Below, in pieces: positions 23,736 to 31,878 of a DNA stretch of 64,000 nt (within the stretch, counting starts at the first letter, position 1; every line of letters starts with the position of its first letter). The stretch is from JAWLHU01 sp041690255 (GTDB lineage Bacteria > Bacillota > Sulfobacillia > Symbiobacteriales > Symbiobacteriaceae): assembly GCA_041690255.1 (NCBI GenBank), contig JAWLHU010000015.1, positions 1 to 64,000 of the forward strand. The letters are read 5' to 3'. Position numbers and translations under genes: made by a program. The notes under the pieces are model-generated. The model saw only the letters and a list, made by a program, of their open reading frames with translations, ran no database searches and was not told the origin of the DNA.

Positions 23736-25238
23736 ATGCTGGGACAATTGATGCAGGGGTTTGCCACCATTTTTTCGAGTCCCGCGTCGCTTCTGGTTTT
23801 GGTCCTGGGCGTCGGTTCGGGCATCATGGTTGGTTCCCTGCCAGGCCTTACTGCGACCATGGGCGTGGCGTTGCTGGTCCCTCTTACTTTCGGTATGCCG
23901 CCAATCGCTGCGCTGCTGATGCTGGTTGGTGTTTATGTCGGCGCCATTTACGGCGGATCGATCTCCGCCATCCTCCTGCGCACCCCAGGTACTCCCGCGG
24001 CGGCGGCAACGATTCTTGACGGTTTCGCTCTGGCCCAACAAGGCAAGGCGGGCAAGGCACTCGCCACAAGCACGATCGCCTCGTTCGTGGGCGGCGTTGT
24101 CAGTGCGCTGGCCCTGACGTTTATCGCTCCGCAGCTCGCCACTTTTGCCCTTCGCTTCAGCAGCCCTGAGTACTTCGCCCTCGCCCTCCTTGGCCTGACC
24201 ATCATCGCGAGCATCTCGGGTGATTCGGTGGTCAAGGGATTAATCGCCGGCATGTTCGGTCTGCTACTTTCCATAATGGGCATGGATCCGCTGACCGGGT
24301 ACGCACGCTTTACCTTCGACAATATCAACCTATTGAACGGTATCAGCTTTGTCCCGGTGCTCATTGGTCTGTTCGCCGTGTCCGAGGCCTTGCTCTCCGT
24401 AGAACAGATCTTGACAAAGACCACCGTGGATACCAAGTTCTCTTCCCAGTTGCTGAACTGGAAGGAGATCAGGGGGATTAGCTGGACCTCGATAAAGTCT
24501 GCGATCATGGGGACGTTCATTGGCATTATTCCTGGCGCTGGAGCGGACATTGCTGCCTTTGTCGCCTATGGTGAGGCCAAGCGAAGCTCCAAGCATCCGG
24601 AGAAGTTCGGCACCGGCATTCTGGAGGGGATTGCCGCACCGGAGGCTGGCAATAACGGCGTGACCGGCGGTGCAATGGTCCCGCTTCTAACGCTGGGGAT
24701 CCCTGGTGACGCCACGACGGCTGTCATGCTCGGCGCACTCATGATGCTCGGCATGCGCCCTGGCCCTATGCTCTTCAAGGAGAACGGCGATATCGTGTAC
24801 GCGGTCTTTGCCGGACTCTTACTGGCCAACGTGTTCATGCTGCTTTACGGCCTCTTTGGTGTCAAACTGTTCGCCCGTATTCTGACCGTGCCCCGGACCC
24901 TGCTCACGCCGATCATCTTCTTCCTCTGCATCGTTGGTGCTTACGCCATCAATAACAGCATGTTCGACGTCTGGGTCATGATGCTGTTCGGTGTGATTGG
25001 CTACATCATGCAGAAGTTGAAGTTCCCCATCAGCCCGATTGTGTTGGCTCTGATCCTTGGCCCCATGGCCGAAGGCGAGTTCCGCCGGGCCCTGATGATG
25101 TCCCAGGGCAGTCTGAGCATCTTCTTCACTCGACCGATCAGCGCTGTGCTGCTGGTGGTCACTGCCCTCAGTATTATCCAGACCGTGATCAAGCAGCGGA
25201 AGGCGAGCAAGGCCAGCGTGTCGCCCGTCGCGGAATAG
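23736..25238 (+). CDS. tctA: Tripartite tricarboxylate transporter large permease (TctA), copy 1
   Basis: 500 aa, 10-12 membrane segments. TctA hallmarks are clear: GSLPGLTATMGVALLVPLTF near the N terminus, GGSISAILLRTPGTPAAAAT, and the second-half repeat GVTGGAMVPLLTLGIPGDATTAVMLGAL. It forms the translocation channel with TctB, receiving substrate from TctC. Followed 14 bp later by an IclR regulator gene. It is highly similar (by eye over 80%) to the copy at 28658. Confidence 0.95.
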   Translation: MLGQLMQGFATIFSSPASLLVLVLGVGSGIMVGSLPGLTATMGVALLVPLTFGMPPIAALLMLVGVYVGAIYGGSISAILLRTPGTPAAAATILDGFALAQQGKAGKALATSTIASFVGGVVSALALTFIAPQLATFALRFSSPEYFALALLGLTIIASISGDSVVKGLIAGMFGLLLSIMGMDPLTGYARFTFDNINLLNGISFVPVLIGLFAVSEALLSVEQILTKTTVDTKFSSQLLNWKEIRGISWTSIKSAIMGTFIGIIPGAGADIAAFVAYGEAKRSSKHPEKFGTGILEGIAAPEAGNNGVTGGAMVPLLTLGIPGDATTAVMLGALMMLGMRPGPMLFKENGDIVYAVFAGLLLANVFMLLYGLFGVKLFARILTVPRTLLTPIIFFLCIVGAYAINNSMFDVWVMMLFGVIGYIMQKLKFPISPIVLALILGPMAEGEFRRALMMSQGSLSIFFTRPISAVLLVVTALSIIQTVIKQRKASKASVSPVAE

Positions 25239-25252
25239 AGAGGGGCGGGGCC

Positions 25253-26020
25253 GTGGAGCACGGAGATGCCAAGGGAGTACAATCCCTGAACCGTGCCTTG
25301 GACATTCTGGAGTCCTTGGCCTTGGTGCCGGACGGGTTGACCCTGACGGCTCTGAGTCACCGGGTTGGCTTACACAAGAGCACGGTACACCGGCTGCTCT
25401 CTACCCTTGCTGATCGGAACTACGTGGAGTTGACCAGCAGTGGATGTCGGTTGGGACTTCGGGTGGCCGACCTGGGCAGCCGCCTGCTGAACAGCATGGA
25501 ACTGCGCACGGAATCGGCCCCCCTGCTACGGCAACTCTCCCACCGTCTGCAGCGGGTTGTGCACCTGGCGGTAGTCGATGAGGGTGAGGTCGTCTACCTC
25601 GACAAGGTGGAGCCCGTGGAGTCAATTCGGCTCTACTCGAGCATCGGCCGGCGGGCTCCCTTTCACTGCACGGGGTTGGGGAAGGCCATCGCCGCCTTCC
25701 GCCCCGTGCAGGAGGTCAAAGGCTGGGCCACGCGTCACGGTCTCTCGCCCAAGACCGCTCGGACCTTGACGGAGTGGCCTGACCTGGAGGCTGAGCTCGG
25801 TCGGGTTCGGGAGCAGGGGTACGCCTTTGATGAGATTGAACACGAAGAGAATGTCCGTTGTGTAGCCGCTCCGATCCGAGACTACCGGGGGCTGGTGATC
25901 GCTGGTATCAGCGTGACCGGACGGGCCGATGAGTTCACTCCGGCCCTGGCCCAGGCCGCAACGCTAGAGGTTGTGGCGGTGGCTCGGGAGATCTCCCGAC
26001 GAATGGGCTGCACGACATGA
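25253..26020 (+). CDS. IclR-family regulator, copy 1 (KdgR-like)
   Basis: 255 aa from GTG 25253. N-terminal winged helix-turn-helix (LTALSHRVGLHKSTVHRLLSTL, about residues 25-46) and C-terminal effector domain with the family segment RAPFHCTGLGKAIAAF and DEIEHEENVRCVAAPIRD. It would bind a small carboxylate such as KDG and control the operon from the operator at 21504-21529. Last of the tct part of the operon and near-identical in layout to the copy at 30176. Confidence 0.92.
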   Translation: MEHGDAKGVQSLNRALDILESLALVPDGLTLTALSHRVGLHKSTVHRLLSTLADRNYVELTSSGCRLGLRVADLGSRLLNSMELRTESAPLLRQLSHRLQRVVHLAVVDEGEVVYLDKVEPVESIRLYSSIGRRAPFHCTGLGKAIAAFRPVQEVKGWATRHGLSPKTARTLTEWPDLEAELGRVREQGYAFDEIEHEENVRCVAAPIRDYRGLVIAGISVTGRADEFTPALAQAATLEVVAVAREISRRMGCTT

Positions 26021-26038
26021 ACTGAGGAGGCAGCTTCG

Positions 26039-26989
26039 ATGCCCGAAATGGTAACACTGGGCGAGACTATGGTGCTCTTTACGCCCCGGGCAACCGGGCC
26101 GCTCCGCTACGTGACGCAGTTTGACCGGACCATCGGCGGTGCAGAGTCCAACGTCGCCATCGGTCTTGCCAGGCTCGGGCACAGCACGGGATGGGTCAGC
26201 CGGTTGGGCAACGATGAGTTTGGCAGGTATGTGCTCTCCTTTATCCGAGGGGAAGGTGTGGATACCTCCCGGGTGATCACGGACGCTACGGCGCCCACCG
26301 CTGTCTATTTCAAGGAGCGGCGAGAGGAAGGCGAGAACCGGGTCTTCTACTATAGGAAGGGCTCGGCGGCAAGCCGGATGCAGCCGGAAGACCTTGACGC
26401 CGAGTATATTCAGAACGCCCGCATTCTCCACGTGACCGGGATCACTCCGGCTCTGGGGGAGAACTGCAAGGAAACCCTTATTCACGCTATGGCCATTGCG
26501 AGAGCAGCGGGGGTCGCTGTCTCGCTGGACCCCAACATTCGGCTGAAGCTCTGGAATGCGACTGCAGCGCGTGAGACACTGCTGGAACTGATTCCGGAAG
26601 TGGATATCCTCCTGCCCGGCCGGGAGGAGGCAGAGCTGCTGCTGGGACCCGGTACACCGGAGGAGCATGCTCATCAATTCCTGGCGCTGGGCGTGAAGCA
26701 GGTGGTCCTGAAGCTCGGACCTGAGGGCAGCCTGGTGGCATCGGCTCAGGGGATGGAACGGGTGCCGGGCTTCCGTGTCAAGCGCGTGGTCGACCCGATT
26801 GGCGCCGGCGATGGCTTCGCGGCTGGCTATCTGGCGGGGTGGCTGAGGGGCTGGAGTCCTGTGGAGTGCGCTCGCATAGCCAACGCCTGTGGTGCCCTGG
26901 CCACGCAGGTGACCGGGGATATTGAGGGACTCCCCAGCATGGACGAGGTACGCCTCTACATGGAAGGGACCCAGGCCGTAACTCGCTAG
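26039..26989 (+). CDS. kdgK: 2-keto-3-deoxygluconate kinase (PfkB/ribokinase family)
   Basis: 316 aa. Phosphorylates KDG to KDPG ahead of the aldolase at 22591. PfkB motifs: the N-terminal GGAESNVAIGLARLG substrate segment and the C-terminal DPIGAGDGFAAGYLAG with the catalytic Asp in GAGD (about residue 256). YFKERREEGENRVFYYRKGSAAS near residue 93 is typical of KDG kinases. GAGGAGG ribosome site, 18 bp after the IclR stop, so in the same operon. Other sugar or sugar-acid specificity in the family cannot be excluded. Confidence 0.85.
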   Translation: MPEMVTLGETMVLFTPRATGPLRYVTQFDRTIGGAESNVAIGLARLGHSTGWVSRLGNDEFGRYVLSFIRGEGVDTSRVITDATAPTAVYFKERREEGENRVFYYRKGSAASRMQPEDLDAEYIQNARILHVTGITPALGENCKETLIHAMAIARAAGVAVSLDPNIRLKLWNATAARETLLELIPEVDILLPGREEAELLLGPGTPEEHAHQFLALGVKQVVLKLGPEGSLVASAQGMERVPGFRVKRVVDPIGAGDGFAAGYLAGWLRGWSPVECARIANACGALATQVTGDIEGLPSMDEVRLYMEGTQAVTR

Positions 26990-27005
26990 TGCAGGAGGAT
27001 GGAAG

Positions 27006-27476
27006 ATGCGACTGAAGCGCTTGCGCCGGATTCTTTGGGAGCACATTGTCGCAGCGACGCCCAGGACCGATCTGGACGTGCCGATTGATGAAGACGTTTT
27101 TCACATTCTCGGAACCGTCCACCTGGCGGCGCTCCTCGCGGAGCGGCGCGGCATGGACCGTGAGGTGGCCACTGCAGCCATGCTGCTCCACGACATTGGC
27201 CGGCTCGTCACCGGCCGGGTTGAGGGGCACGCACAGGCCAGCGCTGAGCTGGCGCAGGAGGTTCTTGCCGATAGCGGATTCTCACCAGCGGAGGTCGAGG
27301 CGATCTGCCAGGCCATTGAGACGCACGTTCACAAGACGGAGTCAGGAACGCCGCTGGAAGAACTGGTGCGAGACGCCGATGTGCTGGAGGTTTATCTGTC
27401 CGGTGCTCCACTCCCGCCTGTCTTTATTGCACGGGTGGAAGGACTGAGACGCGAATTGGGCCTCGCGAGAGGCTAA
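27006..27476 (+). CDS. HD-domain phosphohydrolase, 156 aa
   Basis: Single-domain HD protein: H (VHLAALLAERRG), paired HD in MLLHDIGRL (about residues 61-62), H in AIETHVHK and D in VRDADVLE complete the metal set. Small stand-alone HD proteins hydrolyse phosphate esters or nucleotides; the substrate here is unknown. AGGAGG site 16 bp after kdgK, so it travels with the KDG operon, where a phosphatase for a sugar-acid intermediate is possible but unproven. Confidence 0.8.
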   Translation: MRLKRLRRILWEHIVAATPRTDLDVPIDEDVFHILGTVHLAALLAERRGMDREVATAAMLLHDIGRLVTGRVEGHAQASAELAQEVLADSGFSPAEVEAICQAIETHVHKTESGTPLEELVRDADVLEVYLSGAPLPPVFIARVEGLRRELGLARG

Positions 27477-27499
27477 GAACTAGATGGGGGTAAAAAACG

Positions 27500-28264
27500 A
27501 TGGATATTCGTCTGGACGGTAAGGTAGCACTGGTAACCGGTGGTGCTGTCGGCATTGGCAAGGCCATCGCGCTCGAACTGGCCCGCAGCGGCGCGGCTGT
27601 AGCCGTGAACACGCGTGACAACACATCTGAAGCCGATGGCGTATTGGCCGAGATTGCGGCCATGGGTGGAAAGGGCATTGCTGTGAAGGCCGACCTGACG
27701 AAGGTGGCCGAGTGCGAGGCCCTCGTGGCCGAAGTGGCAGCGAAGCTGGGCGATGTCTCTGTCCTGGTCAACAACGTAGGTGGCCTTGTGGGGCGCGTGA
27801 AGATTGCCGATATGACCGAGGACTTCTACAACGCGGTCATGGATGTGAACGTAAAGTCGGCGGTCTTTGTCTCCAAGGCCGTTATTCCGGGCTTCCACCG
27901 TCTGGGTTGGGGTCGAATTATCAACATCTCTTCGTTTGCGGCACACAACGGCGGCGGCAACGGGGCTACCATTTACGCTGCATCCAAGGCCGCTGTACTG
28001 GGCTTCACCCGTGGCCTCGCGAAGGAGTTGGCCTCGATCGGGGTGACCGTTAACGCAGTCGCTCCGGGCACCATCGGGCAGACCCCCTTCCATGCCACAC
28101 ACACGGCGCCGGAAGCGTATAAGAACATGTTGGCTGGCATTCCCGTCGGCCGTGAAGGCCTGCCGTCTGACGTGGCCGCCGCCATTCTTTTCCTCGCTTC
28201 GGAGCAGGCGAGCTTCGTGACAGCGGAGACCTTCGAGATCAACGGCGGACAGTGGATTAGCTAG
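27500..28264 (+). CDS. Short-chain dehydrogenase/reductase
   Basis: 254 aa. NAD(P) site TGGAVGIGKA, NNVGG near residue 90, Ser in NISSFAA and YAASK catalytic pair (about residues 157-161), and the usual C-terminal INGGQW. It is distinct from the KduD-type SDR at 20617 and closer to the broad FabG-like group. Last gene of the tct-eda-kdgK operon, followed by a strong terminator. Likely oxidises or reduces a uronate or aldonate intermediate; exact substrate unknown. Confidence 0.85.
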   Translation: MDIRLDGKVALVTGGAVGIGKAIALELARSGAAVAVNTRDNTSEADGVLAEIAAMGGKGIAVKADLTKVAECEALVAEVAAKLGDVSVLVNNVGGLVGRVKIADMTEDFYNAVMDVNVKSAVFVSKAVIPGFHRLGWGRIINISSFAAHNGGGNGATIYAASKAAVLGFTRGLAKELASIGVTVNAVAPGTIGQTPFHATHTAPEAYKNMLAGIPVGREGLPSDVAAAILFLASEQASFVTAETFEINGGQWIS

Positions 28265-28291
28265 CTCGACCGCCAGAGAGATGCCGCATGA

Positions 28292-28323
28292 GGGCGCCAG
28301 TCGTGCAGGCTGGTGCCCTTTTT
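28292..28323 (+). terminator. Rho-independent terminator of the kdgK operon
   Basis: GGGCGCCAG / CTGGTGCCC stem followed by TTTTT, 28 bp after the SDR stop. Confidence 0.88.
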
Positions 28324-28436
28324 CCTCCCGGCGGTACAGAACCGGGCCGGTAGTTATAACGGATAGCTAAAAGGAGTCATTCCGTTTTCTAACCGTAGAA
28401 AGACAAAATCCAACAAGGTATACTCGTACCATGATG

Positions 28437-28462
28437 TGAAACTCGGTTTCGCATTATGAAAC
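28437..28462. promoter_or_regulatory. IclR/KdgR-type operator in front of second tctA
   Basis: Same three-half-site arrangement as at 21504, with core TTTCGCATTATGAAA at 28447-28461. A possible -10 TATACT at 28419-28424 lies just upstream. The rest of the 390-bp gap (28265-28657) holds the terminator above and a leader of about 200 bp with no gene I can support. Confidence 0.7.
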
Positions 28463-28657
28463 CATGGACATAGGGGAAGTCTCCGGATGGGCACCTTGCG
28501 AACCGGGCTTCCGAGTGTCGTACCGCTGGGTAACCTGGGGACGCGCTGATTGTGAAAGGGGATTCATCAAAAACGATAGCCACGGGATTGACCGCGACCG
28601 GTCAGTAAGGTCGTTTCGGGTTTGAAACTCCCACCCCGTCGGCGGAGGAGGTTCTAC

Positions 28658-30160
28658 ATGCTGGGACAGTTACTGCAGGGCTTCGCCATGATCTTCGCTA
28701 GCCCCAGCCTCGTGTTGGTCTTGGTGTTGGGTGTCGGTGCCGGCATCATGGTCGGCGGTCTTCCTGGTCTGACGGCGACGATGGGGGTAGCCCTCCTGGT
28801 GCCCCTGACCTTTGGTATGCCCCCGGTTGCCGCGCTGCTGATGCTGGTGGGCGTATATGTGGGTGCGATTTATGGCGGCTCAGTCTCTGCCATTCTGCTA
28901 CGCACACCGGGAACGCCCGCTGCCGCTGCCACGATCCTGGATGGGTTCGCACTTGCCCAGCAGGGCAAGGCTGGCAAGGCGCTCTCCACCAGCACGATCG
29001 CCTCGTTCATCGGTGGTATTGTGAGTGCGCTGGCCCTGACATTCATTGCTCCCCAGCTGGCCAACTTCGCCCTTCGCTTCAGCAGCCCCGAGTATTTTGC
29101 CCTGGCCCTGCTGGGTCTGACCGTAATTGCCAGCATTTCCGGTGACTCCGTGGTCAAGGGATTGATCGCCGGTATGTTCGGCCTGCTGCTCTCCCTGATG
29201 GGCATGGATCCGCTGACCGGCTACGCCCGATTCACCTTCGATAACATTAACCTGCTCAATGGTGTCAGCTTCGTGCCGGTTCTGATCGGTCTGTTCGCCG
29301 TCTCGGAGGCCCTGGCTTCGGTCGAGCAGATCCTCCAGAAGACCAAGGTCGACTTCCGCTTTGCCACCCAGTTGCTCTCCTGGAAGGAGATTCGCGGGAT
29401 CAGCTGGACATCGGTCAAGTCGGCGGTTATGGGCACGATGATCGGCATTATGCCGGGTGCCGGTGCCGACATTGCGGCATTTGTCGCTTACGGAGAGGCC
29501 AAGCGCAGCTCCAAGCATCCGGAGAAGTTTGGCACCGGCGTCCTGGAGGGTATTGCGGCTCCGGAGGCAGGTAACAACGGCGTCACAGGCGGCTCCATGG
29601 TACCGCTGCTCACCTTGGGGATTCCCGGTGACGCAACCACCGCCGTCATGTTGGGTGCCTTCATGATGCTCGGTCTGCGCCCTGGTCCCATGCTCTTCAA
29701 AGAGAACGGCGATATTGTGTACGCGGTCTTTGCCGGCTTCCTGATCGCGAACGTGTTGATGCTGCTCTATGGCCTGTTCGGCATCAAGTTCTTTGCCCGA
29801 ATTCTCACCGTCCCTCGGGTGCTGCTTACGCCAATCATCTTCTTCCTGTGCGTGGTTGGGTCGTACGCGATTAACAACAGCATGTTCGATGTCTGGGTGA
29901 TGATGGTCTTCGGCCTGATCGGCTATCTGATGCAGAAGCTGAAGTTCCCGCTGAGCCCGATTGTCCTGGCCCTGATCCTCGGCCCCATGGCCGAAGGCGA
30001 GTTCCGCCGGGCTCTCATGATGTCACAAGGTAACCTTAGTATCTTCATTACGCGACCAATCAGTGCTATTCTATTGGCTGTGGTAGTGATTAGCATCGTT
30101 CAGACAGTCGTAAAGCAGCGGAAGGCGCGCCTGGCCAGGTTGGCGGCTGCTGCAGAGTAA
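28658..30160 (+). CDS. tctA: Tripartite tricarboxylate transporter large permease (TctA), copy 2
   Basis: 500 aa from ATG 28658, which has GGAGGAGG just upstream; an ATG-less upstream extension is unlikely. Same motifs and segment order as the copy at 23736, including GGLPGLTATMGVALLVPLTF and LGIPGDATTAVMLGAF. There is no tctB or tctC with it, so it must borrow the subunits from the first operon, work with subunits elsewhere, or be redundant. Followed 15 bp later by a second IclR gene. Confidence 0.93.
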   Translation: MLGQLLQGFAMIFASPSLVLVLVLGVGAGIMVGGLPGLTATMGVALLVPLTFGMPPVAALLMLVGVYVGAIYGGSVSAILLRTPGTPAAAATILDGFALAQQGKAGKALSTSTIASFIGGIVSALALTFIAPQLANFALRFSSPEYFALALLGLTVIASISGDSVVKGLIAGMFGLLLSLMGMDPLTGYARFTFDNINLLNGVSFVPVLIGLFAVSEALASVEQILQKTKVDFRFATQLLSWKEIRGISWTSVKSAVMGTMIGIMPGAGADIAAFVAYGEAKRSSKHPEKFGTGVLEGIAAPEAGNNGVTGGSMVPLLTLGIPGDATTAVMLGAFMMLGLRPGPMLFKENGDIVYAVFAGFLIANVLMLLYGLFGIKFFARILTVPRVLLTPIIFFLCVVGSYAINNSMFDVWVMMVFGLIGYLMQKLKFPLSPIVLALILGPMAEGEFRRALMMSQGNLSIFITRPISAILLAVVVISIVQTVVKQRKARLARLAAAAE

Positions 30161-30175
30161 CAGGGAGGCAGGGCG

Positions 30176-30958
30176 ATGGAACACGCGGAAGGTGAGGGCA
30201 AGGGTGGTGTTCAGTCACTGAACCGTGCACTCGATATTCTGGAGACGCTGGCGTTGCAGCCGGAGGGGTTGACTCTTACGGAGTTGAGCCACCGAGTGGG
30301 GCTGCACAAAAGCACGGTCCATCGCCTTCTGTCCACCCTTGCGACCCGGAATTACGTCGAGTTCAGTGGCGCAGGGTGCCGCCTTGGGCTGAGGGTTGCC
30401 GACCTCGGGAGCCGCCTGCTCAACAGCATGGAACTGCGAACCGAGTCGGCGCCGTTGCTCCGTCAGTTATCGCACCGATTACAGCGGGTCGTTCACCTCG
30501 CCGTGATCGATGAGGGCGAGGTCGTCTATCTGGACAAGGTGGAGCCTGTGGAGTCCATTCGCCTGTACTCGAGCATCGGGCGGCGGGCCCCGTTCCACTG
30601 TACCGGACTGGGCAAGATTCTGGCCGCTCATCGATCCGATGATGAGGTCGTTGCATGGGTCAAGCAGCATGGCCTACCCCAAAAGACCGCGCACACCATT
30701 ACGGATCTGGATGCTCTGCAGGCAGAACTGAGGCGCAGTCGTGAGCGCGGCTATGCCTTTGACGAAGTAGAGCACGAGGAGAATGTCCGGTGTGTGGCTG
30801 CCCCAATCCGGGACTATCGTGGCCTTGTGATCGCAGGCATTAGCGTCACTGGCCGGGCTGATGAGTTCACCCGTGAGCTGGCGGAGGCAGCGGCAGATGA
30901 GGTCGTTGCCGTCGCCCGGGAGATCTCTCGACGTATGGGCTGCCCCGCAACGGCTTGA
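30176..30958 (+). CDS. IclR-family regulator, copy 2
   Basis: 260 aa, AGGGAGGC site upstream. HTH LTELSHRVGLHKSTVHRLLSTL is almost the same as in the copy at 25253, as is the effector-domain core (RAPFHCTGLGK, DEVEHEENVRCVAAPIRDYRG). Differences concentrate in the stretch of about residues 150-190. With the same recognition helix, both proteins should bind the same operators and could form mixed dimers. Confidence 0.92.
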   Translation: MEHAEGEGKGGVQSLNRALDILETLALQPEGLTLTELSHRVGLHKSTVHRLLSTLATRNYVEFSGAGCRLGLRVADLGSRLLNSMELRTESAPLLRQLSHRLQRVVHLAVIDEGEVVYLDKVEPVESIRLYSSIGRRAPFHCTGLGKILAAHRSDDEVVAWVKQHGLPQKTAHTITDLDALQAELRRSRERGYAFDEVEHEENVRCVAAPIRDYRGLVIAGISVTGRADEFTRELAEAAADEVVAVAREISRRMGCPATA

Positions 30959-30976
30959 TAGACTGAAGCGATGTAA

Positions 30977-31011
30977 GAACAACCCTGAGGGCAAGGCCTT
31001 CGGGGTTGTTC
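30977..31011 (+). terminator. Terminator after second IclR gene
   Basis: GAACAACCC / GGGTTGTTC stem, followed by a T-rich tail. Confidence 0.8.
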
Positions 31012-31021
31012 CTGTTCCGCC

Positions 31022-31551
31022 TTGCAGTCGGACCTAGGTCTCGGGATTCCCCCAAGGATGCGGTGGGGTCGATCCTGGGATCGCACTACCCAGTTCTGCA
31101 CCCGATGTGGGGCGCCTCTTTTCCAGAGTGAGACGGAGCGAGCTAGGCATTGCGCTGCATGCTCACGGCTCACCTTTCCCCGGATTGACCCCTCAGTTAT
31201 CGTGCTGATTCGGCGCGATGACGATCTGTTGCTGGCTCGGTCCCCTCACTTTCCGGGCCGGTGGTACAGTACCCTGGCGGGGTTCGTGGAGCCGGGGGAG
31301 ACCTTAGAGGAAGCGGTTCACCGTGAGGTTATGGAGGAGGTGGGCATTCGTGTGACCAACCTCCAGTACTTCGGCAGCCAGCCATGGCCCTTCCCTCACT
31401 CGCTGATGGTCGCCTTTACGGCGGAATACGCTGGCGGGGAGATTCAGATCCAGCCGGGGGGATTGAGGACGCTTACTGCCAACTCCCCGAGCTCCCGCCG
31501 CCCCTTTCCATCGCTCGTGGCCTGATTGACTGGGCGGCGGGCAAGCGATGA
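31022..31551 (+). pseudogene. NudC-like NADH pyrophosphatase, frameshifted near the 3' end
   Basis: The frame opening at 31022 (TTG; an ATG at 31058 is an alternative) has a zinc ribbon FCTRCGAP...CAAC, a Nudix box GFVEPGETLEEAVHREVMEEVG and the NudC mark SQPWPFPHSLM. At a run of six G (about 31454-31460) the frame breaks: the first frame ends at 31525 after unrelated residues, while the other frame continues as IEDAY and then LPELPPPLSIARGLIDW, ending at TGA 31549-31551, as expected for NudC. One base appears missing. The N-terminal domain of classical NudC is also absent. Either a young pseudogene, a sequencing error in the G-run, or programmed slippage. Confidence 0.8.
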
Positions 31552-31878
31552 GTGGAGCCCTCGCACTCGGGGGACGGCTCTGTTACGGTTGGACACATTT
31601 CCGTCGCTGACGCGATTGGGTTTACCCGTTCGGGCTAGACCCCTTCCGGGAAAGACCCCATAGGGTCATATACTCCTTCGATCCGATGTTAGATACTCAG
31701 GGTGATTGTGGGTTCCGCGTATGTTCGGAACTTTAACATTGGGTTGAAGAGAAAGAGAGGTGCAAGAGGTTCAATCTTCGCTCCCATAACCGGCATGCCT
31801 AGGAACCCTTGGTCACTCTGCGTAGCGAATCTCGTACCATCCACCGACAGATCCCACCGTGGTCAAGGAGGGAAACGT
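31552..31878. other. Leader of the molybdoenzyme operon, no gene
   Basis: 327 bp. It holds a short inverted repeat GACCC-CATA-GGGTC at 31654-31667 and no convincing ORF; the reading frame of the next gene is open back to 31702 but lacks a ribosome site there. I cannot assign a regulator. Confidence 0.4.
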
